Assembly (NCBI GenBank): GCA_900660155.1
Contig: CABFPE010000277.1
Span: forward strand, 894,723-958,722
DNA: 64,000 bases
Origin: Hofstenia miamia
Lineage: Eukaryota; Xenacoelomorpha; Acoela; Hofsteniidae
Reading direction: 5' to 3'
Shown: positions 1-13,285 of the stretch, in pieces
Layout of the letters: each line of letters begins with the position of its first letter
Position numbering within the stretch: position 1 is the first letter of the stretch
Position numbers and translations under genes: made by a program
The notes under the pieces: model-generated
Told to the model about the DNA's origin: nothing
The model's database searches: none
Seen by the model: the letters and a program-made list of their open reading frames with translations, nothing else

Positions 1-2280
1 TCCTCCTAAGCAGTCTATTCCTTCACCAACTAACCGTAATCGTCCTCGTCCAGTTTTTCGCTCTAGTGCTTCCTGCCGCGCAAATCTTTTGGCGCCTCGC
101 CGTGACTGACTATCTCACTCTGATCTTCCTCCTCCCCGTAACTCTGGCTTTTCCGTATTGCTTGCCAATGCACACAGTCTTGTATCTTTGAACCGTCGTC
201 TCAGTTTTTACAATTTCTTCTTGCAGTCTCATGTTGACTTTATTTTCATCACTGAAACCTAGCTTGATCCTGCCGTTGCTGACAGTGTTGTTTTTCCCAA
301 CTCTACTATTAAAGTTCTTTCTCGTATGGAACAATCCAGTGATCGCCATGGAGGTATTCTCATTGCCTCACGTCTTCCTAACCTTGACATCTGTCCCATC
401 TCATTCGATTCGTTATCCTTCGATTTCTGTTGTGGTTGTGATGTTGTTCTCAGTGACCACATTGTTTTTCTGCTCTGTGTTTACAACCCTCCTTCGAAAA
501 GTGCCTTTCGCATTCCCATTGCTGAATTATCATCTATGTTCGAGTCTTTTCATGACCAGTCTACCTCCCTCTTGAACAACTTGTATTTTCTCCTACTTAC
601 AGCTCCTCCCTGCTTGATTTGGTTCTGTGCTCTCACCCCGATTACATATTCGACATATCTGTAATCCATTTTCCTGCTAAGCTGTCAGATCACTCATTCT
701 TCCGCTTCATTCTGTTTGTCAACTCTACTTCTCCATCTGCTAATCCGGCCGCTCCACAATATGCTCGATTTAACAGTGACTTCTGTCACTTAATGCTGCT
801 CTCTCATCCTCGCTCCCCGTTTTTAGTGATTCCTTCTCAGTTGACGATTGGTTCACCTTTTTACATCAAGTTATTTCTTCTTATGTTCCTCGTTAGCGGA
901 AAAAGCGTGCTTCTCTTCCTTTCTATTTTTCTTTTCTTACTGTGCACTCCTTGAATAAATTGGAGTCTTGCAAACGCCATTCTGGTACTACTGCTTCTCC
1001 GAAGCTTGCTTCTCTCACAGAAGATGTTATCAATTTTATGGAACTTGACAAAGTCTCTTCAAGACTCTTATTCCTTCCTGCGTTCTCTTCATTCCAAGCC
1101 TGAGCCCCCCAATTTGAGATGGAATCTTCGTTCTGCTCACTCTGACCTGGAGAAAGCTGATCTGTTCAACGCGTATTTTGCCTCTAACTNTGCCCTGGTC
1201 CGCCTGCTGCCTCCCCGCTAATCCGACTTTGTGATATTGACTTCAGCGCCCATGATATTTCTCTCATGCTTAAGTCTTGCAAGTTGTCTAGTCCTTGCTA
1301 TCCTGTTGGTGTCTCTTCCTTTGTAATTCATGAAACCTCCTCCAAGCTTTCTATTCATTTAAAGCATCTTTACTTCTTCATTTGCTCCTCTAAGCGCTAT
1401 CCCGCCTGTTGGAAGACATCTTGGATTTCTCCGTTGTTAAAATCTAATCAGCTTCCCTCCTCGCAGGTCACGTCCTACCGCCCAATAGCTATTCTATCTC
1501 GACTGTCTATCATCTTTGAACGCCTTGTTTTTCGTTATGTATTCCCAAAAATTCGTCACCTCATCTCTTCTTCTCAGCATGGAAACCTTCCTGGTCGCTC
1601 TACGATTACTAACCTGCTCACTCTGATCGAAAACTGCTACTTTCACTCTGATAGTAATGATCCTGGTTGTATNCCTCGCAGGTCACGTCCTACCGCCCAA
1701 TAGCTATTCTATCTCGACTGTCTATCATCTTTGAACGCCTTGTTTTTCGTTATGTATTCCCAAAAATTCGTCACCTCATCTCTTCTTCTCAGCATGGCAA
1801 CCTTCCTGGTCGCTCTACGATTACTAACCTGCTCACTCTGATCGAAAACTGCTACTTTCACTCTGATAGTAATGCACCTGGTTGTATTATCTTTCTTGAC
1901 ATCTCAAAAGCGTTTGATCGCCTCCCTCATTCCATTCTGCTTGACAAGTTACGATTATTTGCTTTTGATGTGGATTTCATCGAACTGTTCCAGTCTTACC
2001 TGACCAATCGCCACCAGTGTGTCAAAATCAACTCGTCTCTCTGCTCCTGTCTCCGTTACTAGTGGAGCCCCTCAAGGCTCAGCATTTGCTGTTCTTTTCT
2101 TCCTCGTTGCTTTAACGGCCTCCCTCATTCTGTTCTCAACTCGTCTTGTCTGTTGTATGTCGACGACACTGCGATTTTTTATTTTGGTTGGTCCTCTGTC
2201 AACCATCTTGATTTTAGCACTACCAAGACATGTGGTATTTCCTTTTCTGTGGCCCCCGTTTACACTGATTCCGAATGCGG
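1..2280 (+). mobile_element. Broken APE-type LINE (non-LTR retrotransposon), endonuclease and RT regions
   Basis: The pieces appear in LINE ORF2 order but in shifting frames. An endonuclease-like stretch lies at about 150-760, with IFITET near 237-255, VYNPPSKS near 480 and a SDHSFFRF block near 690. A reverse-transcriptase stretch runs from about 1400 to 2200, with VTSYRPIAILSRLSIIFERL, ISKAFDRLPHSILLDKL, VTSGAPQGS and the catalytic motif as YVDD near 2155-2166. It is cut by the window start and fades about 100 bases after YVDD, so the thumb and 3' end are missing. Frame changes and stops mark it as dead. Single Ns at 1190 and 1673 break it, and the second borders a duplicated block. The clade is not certain. 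Confidence 0.85.
1459..1888 (+). repeat. 215-base direct duplication around a single N (probable assembly overlap)
   Basis: The block 1459-1672 recurs at 1674-1887 with only a few differences, and the lone N at 1673 sits exactly at the junction. The duplicated part is the RT segment that starts at CCTCGCAGGTCACGTCC. Two contig ends covering the same LINE and joined without merging would explain it better than a biological duplication. Confidence 0.8.
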
Positions 2281-5200
2281 GCTTCAGTTTCATGTACTTA
2301 CATATTTCAAAAAAGAATTTGCCATTGACGTTGCATTGGTAGAATACAGTAATTACATCTATCATTATATGCCAGCCTATGATACATATTTAACCAACGG
2401 AAGGAGTAAAGCAAAATACTGGTACAAACCATACTGAATTAACAAGATTTACAAGCCCATAAACATGATTAATCCTGAAAGGCCCGATCTAAAATTATAG
2501 CATGACTTCACACAAATTTGAAACATGGTTCTTCACCAATTCATAACAGTCAGAGACGCCCTCGAGAAATTCGGTAAAAAATGAGCAGACCTGTTACCTG
2601 AAAAAGGCCAAGCTGGGAGTTTGTTCCCTGTTCATAAACTATTGTAATGAACAATTTCAAAGTGACGGAATAACCGTTTTCGATGAAATTCTAAGAAAGT
2701 TCTACAACAGGTTGAACCACGTATTAGAAATCCTGTGTTCCGAATAATTTCAAAAAACTAAAATTACGTCTCTTTTTAAGACCACTACATTATCTATAAA
2801 GCGAAGACATGATTACACAGCTTCTACGAATGTAAAACATTTTGTTTGATACAATGGAGGTCATAGTAGTTAGTAATACTACAAATTAGTATTGTCATCG
2901 AACTCTTGCCTCTTGCTACAATTTCGCTGATTCGTCCAAATTTCTCATATTTCTCTTTCACTTTTGACACTTGAGCTAAGCACCTGGTAAATATATCACT
3001 TTATCCAAAAGCTTAGTATACCAATTAAAGCAGGTTTAAACCGAAATAGAAACCAGCAGGCTGTGATGAAAGCGATTTTGGGTTACAAAAATCATTCTTG
3101 GAGTTTTTTTCAAATAAAAATTCCTAATATCAATAAATAACGGTATGGGTGTAGCATTAGAGCCACCTCAATAACGTAACTTTATCACGCACACATTTTT
3201 ATTTTCAAATCTAAATGTTCGATTAAAATCATAATTCATATAATGCAAAAATGTAATACATAATAACGGTAACGGCGTAAACTGTTACAAACTAACGGTT
3301 TACATAATGTTAATTTAAACGTCATTATTTGACATTTAACGTTGAATAGAGTACAGCACATTACAAATTTCGAAAATAATATTGACGCCATCTATGGAGA
3401 ACTTTCAAACATATGATTAAAAATCTAAAATATTACTGAAGAATGATAAAGAATATAAAACAATTTATTGTAATGTTTTAAATGTTAGCATTTTAATTGG
3501 TTTTCAGTTAAAAGTTGTGATATTTAAAGACATAATTCTAATTACTTTAAGCAAGCCTGCAAACGTGAAATATCAAAAAATTCCAAATTTTGACAATTTA
3601 GTCTAAACAGACAATAAAAATATTTGCATGCTTGCAAATCCAAGCAGCTTTGTTGTGAGAATGCTTTTCCCCTGATTAACCTCTAAGATAGTATCTAAAC
3701 TTAAGATCTAATATAAAGTAAACTTAATACTTACTGTTCAATGACATATCACCATTTTGAAATCCCTCAGCATGCCTGGAGCATGAAGTTAAAAATATAT
3801 TAAGTAGTCAAAAAATTTTCAAATTGAAGGGATTATGAATTATTTTTATTGACATTGCAAATACTCAAACCATTCAACATAAACTTGATAGTCTAATATT
3901 GAATATTACTATTAAGGAGAAATTTTGCACTCCTGCATGATAGTAAGGGAAACAAATTGAAGAGTTTCCCACAACAACTAAGTGCTTAATAAACACACAT
4001 TTAGTGCATGGCTGAGATAAAAAAATATCTAAAGAGGACAGCATAAATGTATATTCAACCAACACATAAAATTTAAACTACAGTATGAGTGCTAACTTTC
4101 AGCAAATGAGCTTTGCTCAACTGCAGGACCATTCAAATTGCCATAATGGTATTGGCCATGATCAACACAAGTGCAACTATATCTATAATATGAGATACAT
4201 CTGATATTTCATTTGGGTTCAGCATAAGTCAAATGAATAGCACTATGAACAACTAATTAATGATTCTGGAAAATACATAGGTACAAAATGTGAATTTGAA
4301 AAAGATCTGAAATTATAATTAATGACAAAGCTTTCAGCAAATGATGTCGAAAACTTCCAATACCTTTAACAAAATGTTTTTCCAATGATTCTACCAAAAT
4401 GGTAGTCCTAATGAAAGCAACCAATTTTCACACTGAAACAATTGCAAATATTCATGTTTCCATCATGCAAAGCATCATTGAGTGACAGAAATAGAAGTTT
4501 AAGGAACTCAAAACATTTGGAAGGAAAATTCAGATTATTGATAAATTTGATAAAACTTGATTGACCTATGAATATTTTTCAAAAAAAATGTTAAGAACAT
4601 GAATTTTTATGAGGTTGTAAAAATCAATCAAAAATCTTGGACAAAATCAACAAAACTGGGGTTTAAGTTTCATTTATTAATAAATGCAAATAAACTTTTT
4701 TAAGCATTATAAACCCATTGACATTATAATGTTTGGAAAAGCTCAATTGAACTCGGAATTTTTTTCTAAAAATTTATGAACTTGAGAAACCTTGTGAAAT
4801 CAATCAGCAGTCCATTGATTTGACAAATTGGTGTTTGTGAAAAATGGGTTTTACCAAATAACTTGTATTAACATTAATTAATATTTTTGTGAATTTTGCT
4901 TTCTAACGTAAAATTAAATTGGCATTCCTGATAAAAATATAGTTTTTACCAGGAATGTGTATTTCCACTGTGTTACAGTCTAATAGTTCTAAAATGTCTT
5001 ATATTCACATTTATCTCAAATTCTGTTTGTAATTTTGATTAAGAATTTTGTTTAAGCTGTTAGAATGTTGTACTTATTTCTTTAAGCAATAATTTATTGC
5101 ATTTCTCTTGTTATATTTTTATAAAGAACTGAGCCATTACAATATTTGTATTGATTTTTAATCAAAAATTCATTTTCGTTAGAGAATTTGCAACAAATTT

Positions 5201-5990
5201 TTAGAGTTGAAACCTATGTGCAATTTAACAAGTCACATTTCCGATGTGGTTTTAGTAGTTTTAAAACATTGTTCTAATATTTATAAAAATATTATTTTGG
5301 ATTATTATAAGAGCATAGAATGGTCCAGAAAAGCCCTTTCATTTATTTGATCCTGAACATAATTAATTTTCTCAATTACAACGTTATTTTGGCTTCGACC
5401 CAGTAGTTGCTAAATTTTAAATATGTTGTCTAACTATTGCTCGAAGCTATGCAATCTACATGGCTGGTTAGTAGGCCATTGTGTATATTAGAAAAATATA
5501 TTGTTGCACATTAAAATCATTTGTGGGTTTTTGACAGAACCTCTGGAGTTTGCCAACCCTGAGTATTCCGTCATGTAAAAAGGATGGAAACTGCTGGTTT
5601 TCAATATATTAATTGAATAAATGTTCACCTATTTTTTTTGAAAACCGTTTTATGTGCATCTAAGTTATAGATGTTAGCATATATTTAGTTTAACATTGCT
5701 TGATTTTACCTTGCTCAGCAATGAGTTTCTGTTTGTGTTGAATTTTTGTTTGTTTATCAGAATGTGGATATAACCTACGATATTCTTACATGATATTTGT
5801 AATTCTACACTGATCTAAAGATACCTCTGTATAAATATCAAGAATGCTTAATATTTTTCTATGTATCTGAAAATTGAGTATTACAATGTAAAATATTTTG
5901 CAAGTTTTTCAGATTTTATTAAATTTGGATCACGTGCACAATTGAGGCTCGCTTTGTTTTCATTTCATTGCGTCCAGCAATTGATGCGCG
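2281..5990. other. Non-coding A+T-rich stretch, nothing recognised
   Basis: Only short open frames occur, without recognisable protein motifs, exon-like splice pairs or terminal inverted repeats. A site with a GACGCCATCTATGG core lies at 3384-3397; related sites occur elsewhere in the window. Confidence 0.5.
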
Positions 5991-6009
5991 ATTAATAATA
6001 ATAATAGTA

Positions 6010-6600
6010 ATGGATTCAATTGAAGTTAATGGTGGTATACAAAAGTAAAATTATATATTTACAAACAAACAAATACAAGGAAGGAGAAAAATAGTGAAAA
6101 TTATATGCGAAGATGACAAGAGGAGCAATTGCAGAAAGGAAATGATTTGCATTTAGATAGGTCGAATTCATAGATAGCAGACAGTAGAAACAGGATGCGT
6201 TGTTTGAAAAGTATAGCAGGCTATTACAAATTGAGTTCAAGATTAGAGATTATGAAATTAGCTGGTGGAATTACACGATAGAAAAAGTTAATGGTACAGG
6301 TAGCTTTGTGAATGTGAGGTAGAAGAAAACGAACTTTAGAAGAGTATCGTGAGCCACTAATAGAGGAAGAGAATTTTAGGAAATCAAATACAACAAAATT
6401 ATAGAAGCTGAGTAGCAGTTTATTGAGAAAGATCAGGTCAAAGAATTTGAGATACAACAAGATAGGCAAATGCCTAGCTTTTAAAAGGAGATGGAGGAAA
6501 GGTTTATTTGATGAGTATATCCAGTGCAAATCCGATCCATTTTAGTTGAGAAAGAAGAGTTGAGATTCCAACACTGTGATCCATAAAAAAGTGCTAAGAC
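6010..6600 (-). mobile_element. LINE 3' fragment (C-terminal RT region), reversed
   Basis: On the minus strand, two reading frames give the usual LINE tail after the reverse transcriptase: YGSQCWNLNSSFSTK (about 6590-6545), then LLLKARHLPILLYLKFFDLI, SGSRYSSKVRFLLPH and INFFYRVIPP down to about 6240. Basic, leucine-rich text of this kind follows the YxDD motif in many APE-type LINEs. It is 5'-truncated and lacks the catalytic domains. A short ATT-type repeat at about 5993-6010 may be its 3' tail. It could belong to the same family as the element at the start of the window, but the two pieces do not overlap, so this cannot be tested here. Confidence 0.65.
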
Positions 6601-9600
6601 AATATGAATTAAAGATTATTAATTTGAGAAGAGAATTTTTTAGCTTTGTAAGAATTATGTATAGACAAGGAAAGAACTGTAAATCAAAATACCAAGATTA
6701 CTCGTCGTTCCATTGTGTTTCCTCGTAATTTTTAATAATAATGTTATTTCGCAAATGTAAACAAAATATTCAATTTTTGAGCACTTGTATCTCCTAAATT
6801 TTTGTTAATTTTAAATTTCTTATATGCAAGTTTTGTGTATATTTTTTCTGTATTCCCTGTGTATGTGCCCATGTTCCCCACTTTCATATATTGTGTAAAA
6901 ACAACTCATGTTGATTTTTATGAATTATTTAGATTTCTATTTTGCATTTGCAAGATATTATTTCAATGGACACAAGTGTGATCTGAGACTAACTCATTTG
7001 TTTACATTGTGCAAAGGTTTCACCTAGATAAATTGAAAAATCAAATAAATTTTGTAGTTAAGCGTGTTTTGCCCTTAATTGTTAATAGTTAAATGATTTT
7101 TAAAATGCATTACTCTAACTTATTAATTGCATCCTTAGTTCAAATTCATTAAGTAAATTTTTATTAATGCACCAAATGGTTCTTATGGAAGTTTTTTGTT
7201 TTTAATTGATGTCAATTTCAAGCAAGCCAGTTTAGCATATATTATAAACCAATACGAGCAGTTCGACTTTCTTCCATTTTTATTAAAAAAATCTGGGGGG
7301 TGTAGAATATAGCAGCCAATCATATTCGTTATTCAATTGATTGTTGGCAATCGTCTTTCAATGTGACAGGGAAAAATCTGTTATGAAGGTTAAATTGGTT
7401 TATCAGGAAATAGATGTGCATCAAAAGAATGATCGTCTGAACACAATTTCATGAAATTGATGTACATCAAAACACACTTTTCTGAAAACTTAAATTCTGA
7501 TAGATACACAAAAAGCATACATCAACGATGCGCATCAAAATATATTTGTTTGGACGCACCTTGGGAATGTTACAGGAATATAGCAATATTTTTGTAAAAT
7601 ACTGTATCTGTGGTTTTCCTGTATATATTCGACCTATCGGTTCTACAAAAATGGCACTGTTGGCTTGATATTCAGTTGTTTTCGATACATTATGCACAAA
7701 TACGTTGTAATTCAAATTTAGCAAAATTGTTTACATTCACTCTTAAGCTTAGTTAGATTCGTGAATTTAATTTTTACATATAAATATAATGTATATTTTT
7801 ATTTATGTTATTTGGTTTATTGGAGATTTGAAAATATGTTTTGCAAATGATTCGTTGCTAAATTCAAAGTCTTTTCTCAAAAAACATTGTTTTAGAAGTT
7901 GATTCTGATTTAGAAGATCATTAAAGAAAGGATTTATCTTTAATGAGTCTCCAACATTATAACTCGTTGAAAAACCAAAGTACATTATAAATATATTCCC
8001 AGTATAGTAAACGTAAACGCGATAATAGAATGGAAAGTTTGGCATAAATAACATTTGGTTGCACTAGTAAAGATATTTTTAAAGAAATAGGTATAGCAAC
8101 CTGCTTTGTTTGGAATATGCGGTTCATATTTTACTGAATAGGTGGTTTCAGCGACATATTCTATTATTTAGACTATTTTCAGAAAAACGGAAACGAATCT
8201 TCTATGCTTTGGTTTTTTCCGGATGCTTAACATGATTGATCTTCATTTATTAATTGCTTGCAATCAACTCCCAATTCATTTATTGTCGATTGTTAAATAA
8301 CTGGTGTTTAAATGTACAGAATCAAATCCTGGAATTTTCAATAGAATCAAATGCGCGTTTAATTGCAATTAATAAAATTTAAGCATATTTGGGAAAGTAC
8401 TAGCTTGACATTGGCACATTCCCATCACTTATGTATTGTTAATAATATCTATTATATTTTCAGATTTTTCAATCAGTTACTTCTGTATGTATGTATTTTA
8501 TAAATTATGTATCAAGCATGTATTAAATTTACTTTGTCAAATCAAATTCTATTATTATGTTTGTATACATTAAATATGATTTTTGGAATGACATCTCGTT
8601 GTTAATAACTTAAATGGCTACTCTATGCAACAAGGTAAAACTTTTCAGAGTAGTGTACTAACCATTTTTCTATTGGATCATAAATAAATGATACATTATA
8701 TAAATGCACATGGAAGTATTGTATATGTTCAAGCCTCCTAATGATTTTTGCTTCTCTTGTCAGTTGTCGTGCAGCGCCGCCTATTGCCCGGTGCGTTATA
8801 TCATGTGCTGCGCATTGTTTTTGTGTAATTGAGACACTTAAAATTAAATGTTAGTTTCTTCTTTGACGGAATGCAAACACTACATGCACATTTTAGTCAG
8901 TCAACGTTGAAATCATTTTGCATATTTCACCATAAAATTTGACTTGCTGTGTCGTTAGTAAATAAGCCCCCCCCCCGTCATAGTAGACACAACGTAAATG
9001 GAGAACATCTGTGAGAATTGTGTGAGTCGAGTCAGTGAAAGGAAGTGAAATTATGTTTGAGTTGTCTTGTTGATGCTTGCTACTAGACAGAACTCGCTGG
9101 TCGTCCGTTGATTTCAATCTGAATTTGTACAATATTTGCACTGTAACCTGGTGTTTCTTCTTGTCCTACTTGCAGTAAATTGGCATAAATGAATGCAGAA
9201 CAAATTCGCTGTTTTTACTCCGTGAATGAGTATAATTTGTACATTTCCTTTATTGTTCTTATTAATGTGCAGCATATGATGTACCACCTAAATAATAGAC
9301 AGCAATGAAGAGAACTGATAAGAAAACGAAGGATAATTAATGCAATAGTCCATCTGTATTTATGCAATAATCACCAACAGAAAAAGCTAGTATCTCACAG
9401 ATGCGTGTGAGCTTATGTCATAGTGATATCACTTCCATTTTACCATGATTATCATTCGCTCGAAGGAAGTTCTATTATAGTTATTCAGGACAAAAACAAT
9501 CATAATAAAATACTTTGTTCAAGCCTGTGTACATTTTCACGTTGAAAATACCATTAAACAACACGAAATTGTAGTTAATCTCAAACAAACTGTAGTCTAT

Positions 9601-12600
9601 CAATTGTCAAAAGAATTATTTGTGTTGAATGTAACCTAGGTTTATAATTGACAAATAGCCAAGAAAAGAATTTCACTGTATAATATCTACTGTTTTTTGT
9701 GAGCATCAACTGCTGATATTTCACATTTGCATTTGAAAAGTTTACTTAAAAATTGATTTCTTACATTGAAAGCTATTTTTAGGTTTCTTTAACACTAACA
9801 AGAAAGTAGCAAGCACATACACTTTTTATATGACAATGTATCCACAAGTTATGTGCACCATAATGGGTGCTGCAGTTCTTCCCAATTACAATTTATGGCC
9901 CCGGTTATTGGTTATTTTTGTTTAAGGAGAACAAATTCATTCTGTGGATGAATTCCACATTTGCAGATGTTAAGCAATATGGCAGCCCATGGTATCATTA
10001 AAAAAGGTAATAGAATCCTTATAAATTTCAGCTCTGAGTTATTTTGTATTGGCTCTTGTATACCTTGAAGATAACTAGTATAAGTTGTTTAACAATTTGA
10101 TATCCATATGAATTTAATAGATACCAATAGACAATATGAATTCGAAAACGTATCAAGTTGGTTTTTTTTTAACCTGTTTTTGCTTTTAGGAGCAACCAGA
10201 TAATGAAAATGATTCTATATATTCATAATTTTATAAGCGAAACCTTAAAGACCATCTTAAACGCAGTAAGAATCCTGCATTATTATTTCTTAGAGCAATG
10301 GCTGACACAAGGATTTGACTCTTCATGGTTGATGTTGGGGAATATTTGCCTTTTTGCCAAATGCTGCACCTGGTTTTAACGGTTTTGCAAGACGTTTTAC
10401 ACATTGGTAATACGTGGTATCGCAAAATTGCAATTATATATGTTCCTGTAGGCAAAGCTGTTATGGCAAGCTTCTGTCACTTCATTCTCTACAATTACCT
10501 TGAGTCAAATAAGAAATTCCGTAGTACTGATAATATACCACTTTAATTGCTTGCGAAATTGTAGTGGTAACTACATAAAAGTTTAATCTAAAAATCCCTA
10601 GGAATTCTTTTGAAATTTGAGCAAACAGATTAGAGATTTCGAATTACACTATCTAGTGCTCAACAATAACATTAACCTCGGTGACCGTTGGAATGAGCAA
10701 TGCAAAACTACTAGAACACCAACTTTTTATTTACATGATTTACAATGGATAGCAGTTACTACATCTTTCTGAGGTTTGCAGGTGACATATGGTATGTATG
10801 CTCTGGTTGCTCCTGATGCTATCTTGACGTCAAATGTAGGGTGATTATCTCAATTGCAAGTTTGTTTACTGTTTTTTTCTTTACTGTATATTTCTTACTT
10901 AGTTAATCAAGAATGTCAACATCAAGCTTATTAGCATTGTAAGACTAAATTATTTTTGGTTTTTGGGATTAATTTAGATTATAAGCATAATCACTGTGCA
11001 ATGTTGAGAAGGCTTCTGAAAAATATGTGGCCAACCCTTTCCATTGGATTCTCATTTATGTACATTGCATAGCGAATAAGTTATATTTAAATAGAATACA
11101 TTATTGACCCCAATCTGAAAATGATGTTGCTTGTGGCACCATGTGTGCATAAAAAGTGTTTTTCATTTTTAATATATGCATCATAAAAAATTATTGATTG
11201 TCAGAAAATATCAACAAAATCTGTATAAAAATGACGCTACAAAAGCAAAATTTTGATACAGGGGTCAAATATGACCACACCATAGTTCGAATGTTAAATG
11301 GCAAAATGCTGTCTGAGGTTAAACTAAAATATCAATTTGCCTCGAAGGTTTCTTTAATAATTCATGGTATAAACTTTTCCTGTTTTAAATAATATCTACT
11401 CAATTTTTCAAAATATTTTGAATAGTTCGTAATAAAATCCTTGCGGTGGTTTTATTTTAACGTATTAGATAGTATCCCCTTTATTGTCTATAATTGCTGT
11501 GAAAATGGTTATTAAAAATGTTAACACTAGAGTTGCGTCTTGCATAGGCAATTCTCAATACATCAACTCTCACTTTCTAATTTGAGTTAATTGTTTTCCT
11601 CTTAATAAATAAAATTTATTTAAAAGTGTGACGCGCGTTGATTCGGAATTTAATAAAAGACATTTTAAAACACCTTCAATTAATTAACTAGTTTATGCAT
11701 TCTATTATTATTTAAGTTTATGCATGATACGCGTTACATACTTTTGTTCTATTTAAAGCCGTTAATTGTAAGCCATTAGACTCTCTGCTACCTGTGAATT
11801 TCTTTTCGCGTTAATATTTGCTTAACATAAGAACGGAAAATATCATTTCTCACAATTATCTACCGCTAGAGGCGCATAGCAGTATATTGTAATTTATTTG
11901 ATGCCGCAAACTAAATCCATATTCCATTTTTGTGCACGGCTTTCGCCTGTTATATAGTATTCGCACTATCATTTATGCGCGCTGTTCCCGCTATATGGTA
12001 GTTAACTCAATATAATTGGTTGAATGGTGAGTGTTTCTTGCTCTCTTCTTCAACACTGTATATTTTAAACATTTTCTTTTGGATTATAACGTTTTTATCT
12101 TCTGCATCACCTGTTAAAAAGTTTAGAGTCGGAATCTAGCCTCTGGATTTCATTTTGTAAGTATATCCATGCATTTTCTAATAAATTCCAATTTATTGCC
12201 TTATCGCAATTTTTTGTTATTTTTATATTTTGTTTTCAAACCTCAATTTTTGTTTGAAATCTTGTTTGTATTTCATATCGGTAGTTATCAAATAATGTTA
12301 CGCAATGTTTTTAAAAAAAATTGAATTGTTTTTCTAGTACTGCTATGAAAAATTTCCATTCATGTAGAACCTGATTAGATTTGTTGGATACGTCTTACCT
12401 TAATAACATAAACCAATGAAATTTTTTTTCACAATTGCGTCTTTTTCAACGAAAGATGTAATTGGAACGTCTGTTCCTTTCAATTTTATATCTTGAACTA
12501 CATCAAAATCGTATTTATTTTAAAAAAGGCTGTATAATGCAGTAAAATCATGTTTAAACGAGGGTTGTTCACTATGTAAGTAATTGTGACTGGAGATTAG

Positions 12601-13129
12601 TTTGTTACTGTGTGCGCATATATAATAAGCACTAAAATATGATACGATAGGGTTTGCAGAAACTCATGTAACAAACCGAAACTAATTGAATGTTTTGCAG
12701 AATTCTCGTAATATGCTAAAATATCAATGTAAAAGCCCTAAATGTTTAGGGAGCGACTAATATTCTCAGCTCGGTACATTTAACCGAATTATTATGTATA
12801 GCCAAATTCTAGTTAAATTCATTCATGCAACGAATATTATATTTTTTACATTATCTGGTAAGTAGTAATCACTTCAGAAAAAACATAATTTTTTGAAAGT
12901 CATGCATATATATATATATATACATCATTCAACAATAAAACCCCTGACTAAAAACGTCTATGTATAAATCAAGTGCACCTAAGAGCTTTTCAAATAATAT
13001 CTTTCATTGTGTATTTGTTTTCTTGCGGACATTTTTTTGAAGTACATCACGTTGGTTTGCTTTTAGATTTCTGAAAACGCTTTTGAGCGTGCAAAGCGCT
13101 TTGTAATGTCTTCTTAATTGCAATCACCA
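6601..13129. other. Upstream flank of the RGS7 gene, no gene recognised
   Basis: About 6.5 kb of A+T-rich DNA. The open frames are short and show no known motifs. A patch at about 10230-10546 is open on both strands but matches nothing I recognise. The promoter and any 5' untranslated exons of RGS7 should lie here, but no TATA box or initiator can be assigned with confidence. A (TA)n run sits at about 12905-12921. Confidence 0.45.
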
Positions 13130-13285
13130 ATGTCAATGGTGGCGGAATCTGCAGGTCAGTCTGATAAATCAGTGACTTCTTCCACTAATCGAGTATCCAA
13201 AGATCCAGATCAGAATGGCTCGGTTCGATCCAACGAGTGTGGCACTGTTGAAAATTTACACCCCAACCATTTTCTTTATAAGAAG
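13130..13285 (+). CDS. RGS7: RGS7 exon 1 (residues 1-52)
   Basis: Begins [14 protein letters not shown], is rich in Ser, Asn and Asp, and ends HPNHFLYKK at an AAG/GTTTGT donor. This joins in phase 0 to [14 protein letters not shown], matching the vertebrate RGS7 pattern PNMLVYRKMEDVIARMQDEKNG. An in-frame stop lies at 13115-13117, so the ATG at 13130 (or the one at 13136) is the start unless there is an upstream exon. Confidence 0.85.

Noticed and set aside
6016-6529. Two minus-strand frames as a secreted or membrane protein gene
   Set aside because: The text matches the C-terminal region of a LINE reverse transcriptase in two frames.
10231-10546. Overlapping frames on both strands
   Set aside because: No motif, splice context or family resemblance on either strand, so it is not listed as a gene.
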